Shown: positions 1-14,231 of the stretch, piece after piece
How positions within the stretch are numbered: the first letter of the stretch is position 1
Layout of the letters: every line of letters starts with the position of its first letter
Assembly (NCBI GenBank): GCA_900239685.1
Contig: OENT01000065.1
Span: 62,001 to 126,000, forward strand
Direction of reading: 5' to 3'
Origin: Rotaria macrura
Lineage: Eukaryota > Rotifera > Eurotatoria > Philodinida > Philodinidae
DNA length: 64,000 nt
Translations under genes and position numbers: made by a program
Notes under the pieces: generated by a model
The model's input: the letters and a program-made list of their open reading frames with translations, nothing else
Told to the model about the DNA's origin: nothing
The model's database searches: none

Positions 1-2430
1 AAGAAGAAGATCGTACAAATTTCATTTTTTTTTTGGTTTTTTGCTTGGAAAATAAAATGTTTATGTAGAAAACTTGTGGTTCTCTTTCTCTTGCGTTTAT
101 TTTTTATTTCTTGACTTTTTTTTCTCTTTCGATGTGTTACACAATTCGAGTTTCCTTTTCTCTTTTTCTATGTGTTTATGTCTTTGTTATCTATGAGCTT
201 TTGTGATGATGAAAACTGAAAGCAAGCTAAAGAAAATACTAGAGTCAAACGAAAATTATAATGAAAAAACATGTTGAGAAATAAAAATTAGATGTTAATG
301 ATTACATAGCTATTCATTTGTAAATCTTTCATTTGAACAATATAGCTCATAATATGACTCATTAGATTGAATAGTAAATTATTCATTGATCATAAATAAA
401 TATCATCACTCGATACTTCTCACGAAACAACATGTCTTATCTAAAAAAAAAGCAAAGATTGAATCATCGAATAACCTTAAGTGAAGGTTTATTTGAGAGA
501 TGTCTGAAAACAATGAATAATCAAGATTTCGTTGATGAATGAATTACGAAAGTACTTAAACTAAACCTGATTCTTATACATTTCATGGCTGGAAATGAGA
601 TCAATCAATGTCTTTTAATTAACGATATTCTTCAATTACATCTCGACAATCATAGTTTACAAATATAAGCATCAAGCATGTATAATATCTATTCAACTAT
701 GACGCACATGTATATACATATATCAAGTACTTTGGGCCAATCTTTTCTGACTTCCTGATTAATTTTATTTTTCAAATTTATGAAAGACTTCTCTCAAATA
801 TTGTCTTTCGATCACTATGTTCCTATTTACAAATGAACAGAAATATTCGGAAGATTCTTGTTTTTAAAGTTTTATATGAAATTGAATGTTTATAGAACGC
901 TACTCCTGATGCAAGATCATCAACTGTTCAAATACTTTCACGCTGGCCTCGGATTACTAATTTTTCAAATTTTAGGAATACCTATGTAGGATTTCGTTTT
1001 CTGAATTATACGATCATTCTCACTAAAACTTGAGCAAAATTATTTAGTTTTTGTACCTTGAACCACGTCTAAAATATATATGCTTCGCTTGCAGGAAGCA
1101 ACTTTTCACATTACCAGGTTTTGTCGTAGTAACTGATGACTGGGGCGGCGAGTGAGGGGGTTGTGTCGCGAATATCTCTGTACTCTCCCTCAGGAAAATG
1201 TCAAATCTCGTCGAAATATAGGAAAATTAATTGAAATATAGGATTTTTCAAAAAAATAGGAATTAGAGGTATTATTGGTCGAATCCGAGTCCAATTTTCA
1301 CGATGAAACTATTATGTAGTTCCAAAGTACTTATGAGTACTCTGAAGAAATTTTGAACAATTAGCTCATTGTTACAAAAATACATCATTTGTCAAGTATG
1401 GGGTTCTATGCGCACCTTGGTCCACTTGAGAAACATTAGAAAAATTGGTTTTCGACTTGACAATTTACATAGAGACGAGTACTGATGAGAACAAAGTTTT
1501 TTGAACGTTTCAAATCTTGATATTGTTCCTGTTATCAGAAGTAGCTATTGCGATAATGGGTATTTTACATCGTTCAAACAGAGTAGCAAATCCGATGAAG
1601 TAGAAAAATCAAGAGACTTGAAAATTTTTTTAAATATTACTCCTATTGAGGTCCGTTCCTAGCAGAAGTCGAAATTCGAAAATCAATTTTTTCTGATATA
1701 TTCCTAAGGGGAGACCACAGCGCTCATTAAAATCCGTACCTTACAAATGGAATATTTTTATAACAATAAGCTAGCTCCCAAAAATGTTTTCAGAGTATTC
1801 AGTACTCCTTTAGAACTACCTATTGATGACTTTTCCTCGAAAGCTCGACTGATTTATAAAAGGCAAACGAAACTAGAAATATTCAATGAAACCACTTCGA
1901 TATTGAAACCGTTCGAGACGCTTCAAATTGAATAAACAGTCAATGAATATTCCATGAACAAAGCTACATCTTATACGGGAATTCGAAGATAACTATTTTT
2001 CGAATAATTCAAATCTTTGAAAAGTAGGTATAAAACATACTCATATTTTATAGTGCTTTTTATGATGCTACATGTTTATTCGAGAAGAAGAGCTCTGAAG
2101 ATCGAAAGTAAATATTCGATATATTACACTCGCTAACTTAATAATGTTCCTCATTTGAATTCTTACCTAAGTTAACGATTAACTTGACATATCATTTTAT
2201 TTACCAAGTCTCAGTAGTAACAATATCACTTAGTATTTGAATGCTCGGAATATTACAATGATGATCTTAGAAGATCGCTGCAAGTCACGTGTTCATTCAA
2301 TGAAAATTATCGAGATTCCGTGACGAGTAAATTGTCTATGTTTACAATACAGCTTGAATTAAATCCGATTGAATTTACACTCTATTGAAGATTCTATTAA
2401 CTGATCGTTTACTTTCAACAAGCATGAAAA
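1..2430. other. Intergenic, no gene recognised
   Basis: AT-rich sequence with stop codons in all frames and no spliced reading frame that I could follow. The only local anomaly is a short GC-richer patch near 1130-1200. A 62-codon open frame at 1747-1935 (+) has no recognisable motif and is probably chance. Confidence 0.5.
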
Positions 2431-2841
2431 TCAAGGGAGAAAAGGCGGCTATTTGGGATTTTCAAAATCCCAAAATTGAACATCATCTTCCTCCCTGTGA
2501 ATGACGTTGTTTCGACCTGAAATTCTTCCCATATATAAATTTCATGGTTCATAGAAGATCCTAAAAATCTCAACTCGAACAAATGTCTGCTTCGTGAATT
2601 ATTGAATTTTCAAAAAAACTGGATTTTCTGACCGTGCTGTGAAATGAGCATTTCTTGCGCATTCATTATCTTGAGAAGGAAACATCCGTTTGCGCTGAAA
2701 ATTTTAGTATATTCTAAGGATCATGAGACTTACATATGCAAAAAAATTCAGATGGAAATTCCATCAGTCACTATTTGGATTTTTGGATTTTGAAAATCCC
2801 AAAAAATTCTCAACATTCTAAATCCGCCTTTTTCCCCTTGA
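2431..2841. mobile_element. MITE-like element with terminal inverted repeats
   Basis: The left end reads TCAAGGGAGAAAAGGCGG and the right end is the inverted version with small changes (CCGCCTTTTTCCCCTTGA). The direct repeat TGAAAA lies immediately outside both ends (2425-2430 and 2842-2847), as expected for a target-site duplication. Next to each terminus there is an internal palindrome containing GGATTTT and AAAATCC (about 2455-2471 and 2785-2800). There is no coding capacity. A non-autonomous DNA transposon is the simplest reading; the superfamily is not clear from a 6-bp duplication. Confidence 0.6.
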
Positions 2842-5550
2842 TGAAAATTCTGATGAAGACATTTGATAATTATTTTTAATGCTCTGAAACATGATGAGAC
2901 AAATCATATGCATGATGAATGGTAAAAGTGTCTGTTGGAGATATTTTTCTATCTGCATTTTGTATTTTTAGTATTCTATTTACTCTTTCTTATCTTAGTA
3001 ATTCATTAACAACTGAATTACTTATATATTTTGTTTTTTTTTCCTTAACTATCATGCAATCCAGATGAAATTCGAAAACTAGTTCGAATCATTAACTTGA
3101 TATTTAATCCTATGCTTTTGTCAAACGAAACAGTACTGCATCCATTCACTCACAAAATATGAAAAAGAAACAAAACCTGAGATCATATCGAATATTTCAG
3201 CATGAAAAGAAACAATATCGAAAAAAGAAATAATCATGCATGACACCTAGCACAATCATGATCACACGAGTATCATCGATCACCGATTTCGATGCACTTG
3301 ACACATACGTACATTTTTACGCTGGCTAAATATGTCTAAAACTTAATGGTATTAAAATACAAATATAATAAAATTCATGAACAGCAGTACCAGTAAACTG
3401 CTAAGAATTTTATTTCATACTACTTTAGTTCAATACAACAAACCATAGAACTAAGCATGGTAAGTCCCACTCAAGTCTTTAATAGGACTTAGTTGAATAA
3501 TGTCACAATAAATTGACAATTTTAGAAATTATTTTATTTATTATTTCCTAGATCATTTCCACCGTTGAATAGAATACATTTGATAAAGATGTAATCGATC
3601 TTTTCAGTCTTGTCGGATTACGGAAGATTTTAGAGGGGAGAGGGGCGCGATCATAAGCAAAGAGCACATTTTGAGATGTGTTAGAGGTAACATGAGCTTG
3701 GTTTTCGTTCGTTTTTATTGGGAAAATGAAAAATATTTTGTTAAAAGAGGGTGAGATAGAACGATCACATATCGTCCTGAATCCACTGCTGCTGTAAGAT
3801 ATTCCAAACTTAGCCGATATCGTTCTGACATAGACAAATCATTCTTCTTATTACAATAGAAATATACACGAGAACGATAATAGTAATGAGCCATTATAAG
3901 CATATACTAAGTTGCACAATCAGATCTCACAATTAAATCGTATTCAGAATCAACCAAAGCAATATTTTTCTTCCTCGGTGTACAAGCTCACATGGCTAAG
4001 TTAATCAAAACTGAGATTGCTTCTATGAGCCATTGTGTGTGTTGTCTACTTGATATTATCGTCTTCGTAGTAGAGGTTAACATTCCCATAGTGAAGAATA
4101 GGCTCAATCGTATGAAAATTACTATTTCTTCCTGTATCTATTCGTAAAAAGCAGTTCCATCAGTTTTCAATGGTTAGACAAGTAAATATATCAATCATTG
4201 AAATCAATTTTAACAAAGACTTGTTGCATGTTGTACGTCATCATGATGAAATGTATGAAAAAGTAGCATAGCAACGAAGAAATAAAATGATTCATTCGAA
4301 AGTCAACATTTATTCTTGTGATGGGAAGAAACAAACGATTTTGCATGTTTATTGTCTGTATTTAGCTGCATTGAAAAAATAAATGGAACTTTATTTGTTG
4401 AAGAAAACAAACTTTCCGACTATCTATTTCTTTTTATTGTTGCACATGTACGGATTTAAATCGAATGTATTAGAATCTACAATCGAAATTGTGTAACATT
4501 CTATAAATGAAAAGTAAGTAACAAATATCACGACCAGTCATGTTGGTTTATAATACTATTAGATAATTTTAATTTGTTCTCAACTGTAAGTTCATTTAAT
4601 CCTATCAGACTCAAACATGCAAATTGGTTGTTGACTTCAAAAGAAACGAAAAAAAAAATTATCAATGTAGAATCCTATTTAAGATAAATAGGAAGACACT
4701 CAGCTTTCGTTACTACTCGATCGATCATTCATGTTTTTATGCTAACTAAATATCATTAAGAAAAACCTTGTCACAATTGTTTTGCACATTAGATTTCGAT
4801 AATTGACATTCTGTTTATTGTAAAGAATGATCTATTACAAGATGCGACTAGTTCTCTATTTAACTCAATTACTCTACTACATAAGAGATTGATAATGAAG
4901 TTTTATTTCAATGCGAGTATAATATTCAATAAGTAGATTTTTAGTTATTTTCAAATGAGATACTTAAGCAAGTGACGTTGCTCAGTTATCTTCTAGATTA
5001 AAATTTAACTTAAGCGACTCGCTCATCAAACCAAGTGACTTTAAAAATAATCAAAATAGTCCTTTACAGATAATAACAGCCTATCAAATTATAATTACTC
5101 GAAATCTATTGAATGTACCTTAGCCGATTAGTATATTGTGTCACTACACAATTCAGCTGTATTGATGGAAATGCTTCGTGAAGTCGAATATTAATTGATT
5201 CTTTGTACTAAAGATTGGATAAATTGAAAATGTCAATGAATAATCCTAACTTAATGTATTAAATAATTGTATATCTTTCTCTGACAATGAATCAAATAGT
5301 GATTCTGTTGAAAATACATTTTACAAGCAATTTGTGAAGTTTTTTGCATCATCACCCAGACAATAGTTGCATTCTACAAACGATCGCTTCTTCCCTATGA
5401 CTGAAAACTATTAGGTACATAATCAGGGAATCGTATCAACGATAATGGTTCGATATCAGAATGAAAAATCATATATATTTTTCAGACTATCTTCAATACG
5501 ATTTTTATTCAAAAACTTTTTTAAATATAAAATCTCAAAAAGAAAAGAAT
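2842..5550. other. Intergenic, no gene recognised
   Basis: I see no spliced gene. A 62-codon open frame on the minus strand (3715-3903) is uninterrupted but lacks domain features and supporting splice sites. This interval is downstream of the adhesion GPCR and contains its 3' end region. Confidence 0.45.
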
Positions 5551-8500
5551 TTAAACAACAGTAACACGATAATCATGTGGATCTTCACTGGCAGCATCTT
5601 TAATTGGCGAAGTCTTTTTCGATTTCGATGTTTCATTAGATGATCGTCGTCGTAATGACCATTTCATTTCTTCATAAGCATGACGTGATATTGAACGTTG
5701 CGGACTTCTATTCAACACACTGGATATAGCTGATGCAAATGCATTTCGTTTTATGAGTGGCTCTGGTGGTGATAGATTTGATGCATGACGCAATGCTGAA
5801 GGTGACCCGGACGATAGAATAATAGACGAACGTTGTTCTTCAGATTCTGGTGGTGAGCCTTGGCAAGGAACTTCAGTTAGTTGTATTCGACGTAATTGAC
5901 GACGACGGTCACGATAATGTCGACGAATCTATTCAGATTATAAACTTTCAGAAACGAAGTAAGCTAATTTTAAAATAATTTTACCTCATCATTAAATAAG
6001 AAAAACGAAAGAAAAAGAAAGCCTCCCTAGAATTCAAAGTAAACAATAAAATTAACTATCATAGACGACAATAAATCAAGTCGTTACTTGTAAACTGCTA
6101 AAGAACCCATGTAGAAGTCTAAGTATAGTTTCATCATAAAAATAAGGAAGTATTGCAAAAGACCAACTTATTGTTAATAGAAATAATTGTGACCAAATAC
6201 CACCAGTATATGTCCTAAAAGTTGAATGATCAATAATATTCTCTTTTAACGCATATTAGTCGTTCTCAAAACTTACACAATAACTTCGTTGGCTTTTTCA
6301 TTTTTTGTATATGAACTTTCATGATGTTGTTTTGCAGAAAATATCATAACCATTATTGTTATCTAGTAAAGATGAATATCAATGTTGTCACAAAACAAAC
6401 AATTCATACATACAAATATAATAGCTGATATGGGAATAAAATATATTTTTAACCAATCATCAAGATCAACAAAACATAAATGCAGTTTTACTGGCATGAA
6501 ATAAGCAGATTTCTTTATTGACGCAAGTAATGTCACAATACAAAATGGTAAAACTATGTATTTTAAAAAAAATAAACAAATTTCAATTGTCTAATTCTAT
6601 ATGACAAATTTTACTTACTATAACCCATTCCAAGAAAACGATATTTTGAAGCAGCATCAGAAAGTGCTGTATTTGCACCAGCAACGGCTGGATGTGTTGT
6701 ATATGTTATTTGAATATACAAATTAAATGCTTCATTCATTAACCAACAATACGATGAAAGTATAAAAAAATGTGTTGTACATGCTACTGCACGACAAAAA
6801 AATTGATGATGATATGGAATACCATTAAATGCTAGTATTAGAATTATTTGTGAACAACATAAAACAAAAGCATAATGTTTATGAATATATGCAGCCGATG
6901 AATGAGTTCTAGAGAGAGAGAGAGAGAGAAGAAGAACAAGTTCGATTGACTTTTTAAAATAATTTTTCGACAAATAAATGAGTCATTTCAACGTACTGAA
7001 GATAATTCAACATCATCAATGTTGCTAATGCAAAAGCCATATGAATAAATGAACCAATATATGAAAATACACCTAATGGATACAGCCGAAACTCCAATGG
7101 ACGCCACTAGATATGAAAATCAAAGGTTTATATGATACAAAAGAAAATGACAGTGCCTATTGTGTTTTCATCGAAAAAAAGTACTCACGTTTGGATCGAA
7201 CATATCACTTGTAATAGCAAATGTTCCATTAGAAATCAGACAAGAACATGTAGCTTTATCAGAAACAGAAATAGGATTTATATCACATATATTTGGTGAA
7301 TTTCGCCAATGCCATTGACGAAAAAGCGTTGCTCTAGAATATAATTCATAAAGTCATTGAGAATGTTTGATCAGTTCATTTATGTATTAATATTTACTTG
7401 TACTGTCCATGTGTAAATGCATTGGTTGTATCAAGATAAACACATTGATTCCCTGAGATATTGTCATACTATTCAAAAGAATACCAGTTATTTTTTTTTC
7501 TACATCCTAAAAGTAATTTAAAAGAAAGAACAAATGGTAAAATTCACTTTTAAATAGCCGATCGTTATGAGTATTGGTATATTCTCGGTTGTTAGAAGTG
7601 TCGAAAAATAATTTGACTGTTGAATCGGTTTACGAAGTTTAACGTCAATTGATATGACATGACTATTGATGTTATCATATTTTGAAATGCTAAAATGAGA
7701 AAACGTTTTGTTGAGATATTTATTGTCCGAGAAATTTAGCTTATAATTTATCTATTTACCGTCCTAATCGAAGATTTGGTATATAAAGATGAGCTGTACT
7801 TATACTTGTGATTGATACTGAGTACCATATAGAATCTAGTGAAATATCTATATGGTAAGAGTGCATTAATGTGAATCATTCTTACTATTATTTTTATCAT
7901 CATGAGTTAATGATGTTCGATTCGTATTATGAACTTTTTTTACATTCGTTGAACTAAATTTAACGTGTGTTTTTTCATTTTCATAAGAAAATGAATTCAA
8001 TTCATGGCGATTTAGAATTTTAATTGTTTGATTTATATTTTTAGTGTGTAAACTAAATGAACAACCAGGAAATAGATCACAATTATGAATTAACATTTGT
8101 GCAAGAATCATTGTTAAGTGTTTCAATGAAACCAATAGACGAATAAAATCGTTTCCCAACGGATTCGTACCATTCCAAAGTGATGCATATTTTTCATCAA
8201 TTAAATTTGAAATAACTTCAACTAAATAACGATGAATATGAAGAGTAGCATTTATATCACCTAAATACAATGATTCATCCGATGATGAATACCATTGTGT
8301 TAAACTATCGAAATGGCTTGTCTGAAAAGAAATGACAGTAAAAACAAATTAGTTTTTCTGTATTACATAGACATCAACGAAACATACTAAAACTTTAGTT
8401 AAACGTTCGATTTGTTCAACGAGTAAAATAAGATCAATGGAACTATATAATTGTGTTGCTGTTAAATTCATTGATGTTATTTCAGCTAAGAATGCACATT

Positions 8501-10046
8501 TGTCACGAAGTACAATGATCTCTTCTTTATCTGATACAGATATACCTAATTCTTGATCAATAGCATTTATTAATGGATGAGTACATTCACTATAATCGAC
8601 ATAAGTCCAACGAGCTATTTGCTCAATTCGTTGACAAGTTCGATAAACACTACCTAGAATTTTTGATTTTTCATTATTCATTCATGAAATAATATCGATC
8701 AATTGAAAATCATTTTACCATTTTTTACACGTCCTGGACAATGTTTAACAATTGTTTGACCAGCTGCAGCTTTTTGCCAAATTATACTCAATTGACTTTC
8801 ATTTTTACAATGTGGTCCTGATAAAAACAAATTTGAAATCGAATTCAAATAATATTTATAAACTACCATCAAGTTTACGGCAATAATTATCACATGATTC
8901 ATGAAGCCATTGTTGTGTCGGACAATTACCTAGATAACAAAATAAAATGTATAGCAAATAAATCGATTTCAATTTGCTTTTTTTGGGAGGAATTCTTACC
9001 AAGAAGCGAGTAAATTCCCGATGGCCAATGAACTTTAATTTCACCTTTAATATCATTGACAAAATCCATCCATGCAACTGCATCACCACATTCTTGTCTT
9101 TGTGCATGACAATCAGTCGCTAATTGTTGTAGTTCATGATCAGATAAAATTTTTTGCCACATATTAAGAAATGCGATTTCACCATAAAAAGCTCGATATA
9201 TATCAAATTCAAAATCACCTGACATACTATTACTACTAGTTAAATTTGTTGTACGTATAGCTTGGCCAACGAAAAAATCTCCACCACTATCAATCATTGT
9301 TTGATATTTGTGTTTTTCATATCGTTTAAGTTTTGATGAAAAGAATACAACAACACGAGTGCCGTTTACCATAATTTTTATGTTTTCACTGTGAGAAAGA
9401 TTATGTGTAATAATAATATGATGCCATCGTTCGAGAGATAATGGAACTGATACATCATAAATATGATTCAATAATTCTATGTGTAAACGAGAATGATCTA
9501 TCAATGATACAAGTAAAACTGGTTGAGCGTCATCTATAACAATGAACAATGAATATGACTGAGCAATGAAAAATAATACTGTATACCTGTTTTATAAAAT
9601 AAAATTGTATGTTGAGATGAATCAATTTTGAACCATATTCGAATCCAAAATGAAATTGTTAATTCCGAAATACGTGGAAATGTTTTACTACCGAGTTCAA
9701 TATAGGATGGGAAATGACTACCATTAAAAACAAGTCGAGAGTCGACAGCATCGGCTAGAATAGAAAAATTAATATTCGTTAATAGTTGTCTTTTTTTTAA
9801 ATAGTAATCATTTTCAATGCCTTACCAACACATGTATAACCATTCCACAATTGACCTTGCCGACAAATGCATTCATAATGATCAAGTTTATCGAGACATT
9901 TTGTTGGTGGATAGTATTCGGAATTACAAGTTTCTATTATTAATAAGAAAAATCTTTCTTAAATTTACTTATAATTACTTACCAGTAATAGAAAATTTAT
10001 CAATAATAAATATGACGATGCAATATTGAAAAATAACGATTCTCAT
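5551..10046 (-). CDS. Adhesion G-protein-coupled receptor (EGF-like, pentraxin/LamG, HRM, GAIN/GPS, 7TM)
   Basis: Complete 1118-aa receptor in 19 exons: 10046-9983, 9933-9826, 9754-9587, 9533-9000, 8929-8867, 8817-8719, 8653-8388, 8321-7886, 7847-7760, 7689-7548, 7468-7398, 7333-7189, 7106-6997, 6908-6619, 6553-6414, 6362-6277, 6214-6088, 6026-5985, 5928-5551. The start gives a hydrophobic signal peptide (MRIVIFQYCIVIFIIDKFS). Then follow a Cys-rich EGF-like segment (about 23-57), a pentraxin/LamG-like domain (60-290), a hormone-receptor motif with CPGRVKNGSVYRTC (about 291-365), a GAIN region, a GPS-like segment (about 660-725) and seven hydrophobic helices (about 735-995). Helix 7 has the family-like SLQGGFLFLSFLFNDEIRRH. 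The cytoplasmic tail is about 125 residues and Ser/Arg-rich. The GPS reads TCSCLISNGTFAI and lacks the HL-S/T cleavage triad. The domain order recalls pentraxin-bearing ADGRD/ADGRG receptors, but orthology is not assigned. Confidence 0.93.
6909..6929. repeat. CT/GA dinucleotide run at a splice acceptor
   Basis: On the minus strand a pure (CT)n run ends in the AG acceptor of GPCR exon 14, so the microsatellite serves as that intron's pyrimidine tract. Length changes here could alter splicing; that is inference. Confidence 0.7.
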
Positions 10047-13000
10047 CTTCGTTGATCGTCATCAACAACTAAGCTCAGTAACAAAGACGATATATTTTTT
10101 TTCTCATTGAACATCGTGAAATGTATGTTTGTCAATCTTTTCCTTCTTTTTTTCTTGTGTCCTTCCTTCTGCCGTCTTTTTTTTTCTTAGCTGCGATCGA
10201 ATGACTACAAAAAAAGGAAAGAACAAACACTCTTCTTTCCATGCTTCGGGAATTCATGTTATTACTGCGATTACTTGTAGTATCTGAATACAGCAAATCA
10301 TTTGTCGTTTATGTTGTAGAAAAAGAAACCGAAGGATCGACAAGATTTTCTTTTCTTCTTATTAGAATAAATAAATTAGTTTCTTGTCATGAATTTAAAT
10401 ACAATGATGTCAATCGATAGTTTCCATACGTGTGAACTCTTGTTTTTTTTTCTTCTATCATCCATCACTGAAATCTTATTGTTCTATTTCGTTTTATTCT
10501 CTATAACGAACAATATGCATGTGATTCAAAACAACTTCACCAGTGAGTGGTACATTCGGTTAACCTAGAAGATTCGTTCACATCTGTTTGTGATTGTTGA
10601 TTCGATCATAGAATTCGTCGCCACGTTCAAATTAATTTGATTGATACTTTTATGATATCATCATATGAAACATTATCTTAACGTAAATATACCTGATGAG
10701 AATAATCTTACAAACAATTAATCATTTTTGAATCCATACACTATGTCTCATATAAATCATACTGAGTTATGAATATTGTTTAAAAAGTTAATGTCTTTAG
10801 CTTACAGTTAAGAACATATTGTATCTTTTTCGTTGGTACTCTATGATTATCCTTAACAATATTATTAAAACTGATATTCGTATTTCGATTTGAAATCTCA
10901 CGTTGAGATAGATCTTGAATCTCTATAAACTTTACGCTACGTATGAAATCGTCTCCCTATTTTTCTATTTAGGCATGTCTTTGATGATCTTAGTTCATGA
11001 TGCAAATAAATAATTAAGAATTGAATCTGTTCTAGTGAATGTATGTCATTTTTCAAAGTTTCGAATGGAAATTCTGAATGAACTTTAGTGATGATCATAA
11101 GAAGGAGCATCATCGGATTGAACTGAAAATTGTATAAAATTAAATTCTCTCGATAACATAAGGATGAGGACACACACTCTTTTTCAAAAAGTTCCTAATG
11201 GATTATAATCTGTAGTACGTACACTCAGGTTAGAATCAAGAGAGATCGATGAGTACAGAAATCTTTCAGATTTCGTGAATCTCCAGGAATTCTGCCATTG
11301 TGTTCATCTCTTAGAACTTGAACTGAATATTTTGATTTTTTTAATGGACGTTACAATACACAGAGAAACAGTATAGAGTGAATTCTTATGTTTAGCATTA
11401 ACAAAACACGTTACGCGATTTGAACAACACATCAATAATTGATTATAGTTGTACTTGATTAATTGGAGATGATGAATCAACGCGTCCTATTTCCATGGAA
11501 TGTTTATAATGGGGAGAGAAATTCATCTATGAATAAATCCATTTTGAAAAAGATACAGAACTATATTCTAACAACGAGTTTTAACAACAATCATGCTGAT
11601 GCACTCTATCGAATGGTGTGAGATTATAGTCAACGGTGTATTGTATGCATTATAGATAAAAAAGAGAAAGAAAAAGCGGAATCATTTCTTCATATCAGGC
11701 AGGGAAATTGGCAATCATTTCGATTAAGTCATATTTTGTTTGTATTAGAAAGGCATAGAAATCCTTTTCATAATTCTGCATAAACTCTTACAAGAAAGAA
11801 ATAAAGATTTTTGTAGATATTAATTTTTGCCTAGTCGTTCTTTGAATGACATGGTTAATGAAAAAGTGAATCATAGTAAATGAACACGCTAAATAGGATT
11901 GATTTAGGCATGGCCAGATATTCCAATAGAAAGAAAACAATGGAACATTTTTTAAATGAATCTATAGATGGATTCAAACAGATACTTATTGTACCAAATA
12001 TTATGTCGGTATGTATTCTACATAAGGTTAAATTGTGTTTCAAAATACACTGTCGTATAAAATATGAAAACGAATTTCTCCTGTTGGAATCCTAGGAGGA
12101 TCTTTCGTTTTTCTATTTGATGCAGCTAATAATAGAATCAGTTCTACTGCTACGAATTCAATCATCACTTATAAATTTATACATGGTTCAAATGATCAAA
12201 GAAGAAAAATAGATGAAAATTCTTTACTTCGTTTGTAATGAACATCAAAAGGTGGAGCATATAATCAGATGTCTCGTGCAACATTATCATTTTCTATTGT
12301 TATTCACCAATTAATTCATATATTACAAAATTTTCATTGCGAAAGAAATAATACTGATTTTCCATCGAACATAAATAATGTATGAAAATGTTTTCTATGC
12401 AGTGGTTAGGACTTTAAAATCTTAAAATACACTTGTTAATATGTTCACTGTGAAACATGAAACTATAGCAAACAAGAACAGTACAGAAATATTGAAATAT
12501 ACGAGAAAGATCGATTGTTCTTCTCCTTTTTTCAGATTTGGTGCGTCATCGTATGAGAAAGAACAATTCGACGCATATCTGTCAAACAGATATTGTTATG
12601 AATTTTAAGAAATACATCAAAAAGTGTAAAACTTTACGTACAATGTTGTAGCGTGTTTGAGATTTAAGTTGGACGATTGTTAAAAAATTTCTTTCAGTTT
12701 GTCATCTTTTTTATCGTCACAGTTCTACAACTGAGTTCGTATAAGGGTTTTGAATTTCACGACAATAAGAAAAACCTATTTCAAAGCAAAAGTAAACAGG
12801 TCTCTACAATAAGGACGAGTTCTCTGTCGAATAACGTAAGGAGCCGATAAACAAGATCTGAACTACCTCAACAAAAAAGAATACAAAAACTGATCCATTT
12901 ACTAAAGGGCATTCGTCATAAGCGTAAGTGGCTCAGGTTTGAGTATTAGAAAATAGCAGAGAAGTATAAATAGCTACGATTCGGAGAAAGTCGATTTTAG

Positions 13001-14229
13001 GTCAATTTTACACATGATTTTATTTGATACGGGCACCATGTACAGTACAATATATTTTCTCGAAACTGTAGCTCCGCTTGTCAAAATTCAAGAATAAAAA
13101 TTCACCTGTAACCTCAAATTTACGGTTAACTACAGAACGGTATGCTCCGATGAAAATAGCTCGAGAAATCTTGCGTTTGAAATTCGATGCGATTTCATCT
13201 ACTTGCTTTTTCGAACGAGGAAAACTAGAGATCTTGTCTTCCCAGAGCGAGAAGTATGGGCGGGGTTTCGCAGAAAAGCATGGGAAACTTTGAAAAACTT
13301 GCGAGCAAAAGTCGGATGAACAGACTCAGTGACCGGATTCATCAGGTTCCAAGCAAAACCGACAGTCAGATACGATCTACAGATTCCTACGTCGAATTTC
13401 ATGCTTTTCCCGATGGAATCCAACAGAAAATTCACTCAATCTTGCGTTAGAAGTCGTCAACGTGTGTTATGAATGTGGATACATGTTTACTGTTCGTCCG
13501 TATAACTGTAACATACCGAAAATCACTCCTGTTCAAGCAAATATCAAAACCTTCTTGCATGATTTAAAATTATATATATAGTACTTAACTATAACTTATT
13601 AAATCAAATCTATGAATAAGGACTAAAATTTACTGACTTTATCGCCTTCTATCTGTTGGAGATTGATAGAAAATTTTTGTCATCATGGTATTTGCAATAA
13701 AATTGTTCAGAATATTGTTTGAACTCGTGAATAATCTTAGTATGAATTAACTATTAATGTCCCCTAGAAAAAATTCTCAAGCATTTTATTGAATTATTTC
13801 TCTGTTTTTTCTCCGTTGGTTTTAGTCCATTCTCTTAGGCAATTACAGTGTGATTCTGTCTTATGAAACTCAAGTAGTCACCACTTATTCCCTACTCTGT
13901 CAATTAAAGCGCTATTATATGTTTGAAATACGATAGATCTCGCGCTGTTTTCCTAACTTTTAGTGAATAACGAGACAGAAAATGGGTGTATTAGCAAAGA
14001 TGCCCATTGTGGTTGAAAATCTGCGTCTGCCACGGCTGTTTTCATCAAATCTTCCGAAATTCTCTGCTATCACTGCAATAACTCCGAACTGTTGGTATGA
14101 ATCCATGAGATTCACCTACAGTGCCTCAGTGTTACCCTTTTGGACACTTGAATCGCGTGAAAATCTATCAAATTTTGAAATGTATTGTAAAACGAACGTG
14201 GCGTTGTAGGGATGGACATCGATGGTTTA
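10047..14229. other. Gene-poor intergenic block
   Basis: I found no gene. Several 60-80 codon open frames overlap on both strands around 11.8-12.1 kb and 13.0-13.5 kb. The second cluster lies in a locally GC-richer patch, which alone would create chance open frames, and nothing in them resembles a known domain. The first hundred bases hold the presumed promoter of the minus-strand GPCR. Confidence 0.45.
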
Positions 14230-14231
14230 TA

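Noticed and set aside
3715..3903. 62-codon minus-strand open frame with aromatic-rich start
   Set aside because: Isolated, no domain, no promoter or splice context.
13078..13450. Overlapping open frames on both strands
   Set aside because: They overlap each other in a locally GC-richer patch, which by itself lengthens random open frames; none shows a motif.
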